From the NCBI RefSeq assembly GCF_000247695.1, contig NW_004624734.1:11205699-11269698 (forward strand): a DNA stretch of 64,000 nucleotides. The letters are read 5' to 3'. Source of the stretch: Heterocephalus glaber (Eukaryota; Chordata; Mammalia; Rodentia; Bathyergidae). The position numbers and the translations under genes are program-made. This document shows, piece after piece, positions 63,943 to 64,000 of this stretch; the first letter of the stretch is position 1, and the number at the start of each line of letters is the position of its first letter. The notes beneath the pieces were generated by a model. That model saw only the letters and a list, made by a program, of their open reading frames with translations, had not been told where the DNA came from and made no database searches.

Positions 63943-64000
63943 GTTTTTTTGGGGGGGCATACTGGGCATTGAACTCAGGACCTTGTGCTTTCGAGGCAGG
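63943..64000 (-). repeat. ID SINE cut by the window edge
   Basis: TTTTTTTGGGGGGGCATACT, GAACTCAGGACCTTGTGC and CGAGGCAGG are the reverse of an ID body; the remaining half is outside the window. Confidence 0.85.

Larger units (their letters stand above)
60870..64000 (+). other. CCDC88C: CCDC88C intron 4, 5' part (phase 1)
   Basis: The intron starts with GTGAGT and runs off the window after 3.1 kb. It contains an L2-like relic, ID and B1 SINEs and two CA repeats. Bases 60,870-61,320 and 61,450-62,455 show nothing I can name. Confidence 0.85.

Noticed and set aside
1..64000. CRISPR array, bacterial operon or integrated prophage
   Set aside because: The interspersed repeats are dispersed SINEs in both orientations, not regularly spaced direct repeats. 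The gene structure is that of spliced vertebrate genes.

Overview
The window is nuclear DNA from a placental mammal. It contains spliced exons with GT/AG boundaries, a CpG-island promoter, very long introns, and MIR, L2, L1 and MaLR relics. The dense tRNA-derived ID-type SINEs together with 7SL-derived B1 and composite B1+ID (B4-like) SINEs point to a rodent. I cannot name the species. The dominant young ID family does not look like the common mouse/rat form as I remember it, so a non-murid rodent is my best inference.

One host protein-coding gene is recognisable: the 5' end of CCDC88C (DAPLE), on the + strand. Bases 1 to about 9,100 are upstream intergenic DNA, mostly old L1 fragments (1-3,655) and SINEs, with a small CpG-containing patch at 3.67-4.18 kb. 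A TATA-less CpG island spans about 9,130-10,140. It holds coding exon 1 (9,734-9,793), and exon 2 follows at 10,454-10,554. Intron 2 (7.8 kb) separates exons 2 and 3 (18,380-18,488). Intron 3 (42.3 kb) fills most of the window. Exon 4 (60,800-60,869) lies near the right end, and intron 4 runs off it. The four exons encode 113 codons plus one base of the N-terminal HOOK domain, with compatible phases and no stop. The coiled-coil, G-alpha-binding and PDZ-ligand parts of the protein lie outside the window.

The introns are a transposon record. The largest single element is a 5'-truncated minus-strand L1 (about 41.8-43.7 kb) that keeps a 416-codon uninterrupted C-terminal ORF2 and a tandemly duplicated 3' UTR. 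About 75 SINEs are listed. Many young ID copies have clean 9-17 bp target-site duplications and fall into subfamilies with linked diagnostic bases. Several nested insertions give a relative order of activity (MIR, then B4, then young ID; B4, then L1). There are also three LTR fragments. One, at about 55.88-56.37 kb, still shows a TATA-like box and a polyadenylation signal on the minus strand.

I found no tRNA, rRNA or microRNA gene, no CRISPR array and no second host gene. Apart from the L1 ORF, the long open frames are CpG-island shadows, SINE translations or chance frames. I see no credible new multi-gene biological system. The most useful second looks are the ID subfamily structure, the nested insertion loci, the L1 3' UTR duplication, the unassigned repeat pair at 40.8/41.5 kb and the LTR promoter remnant.
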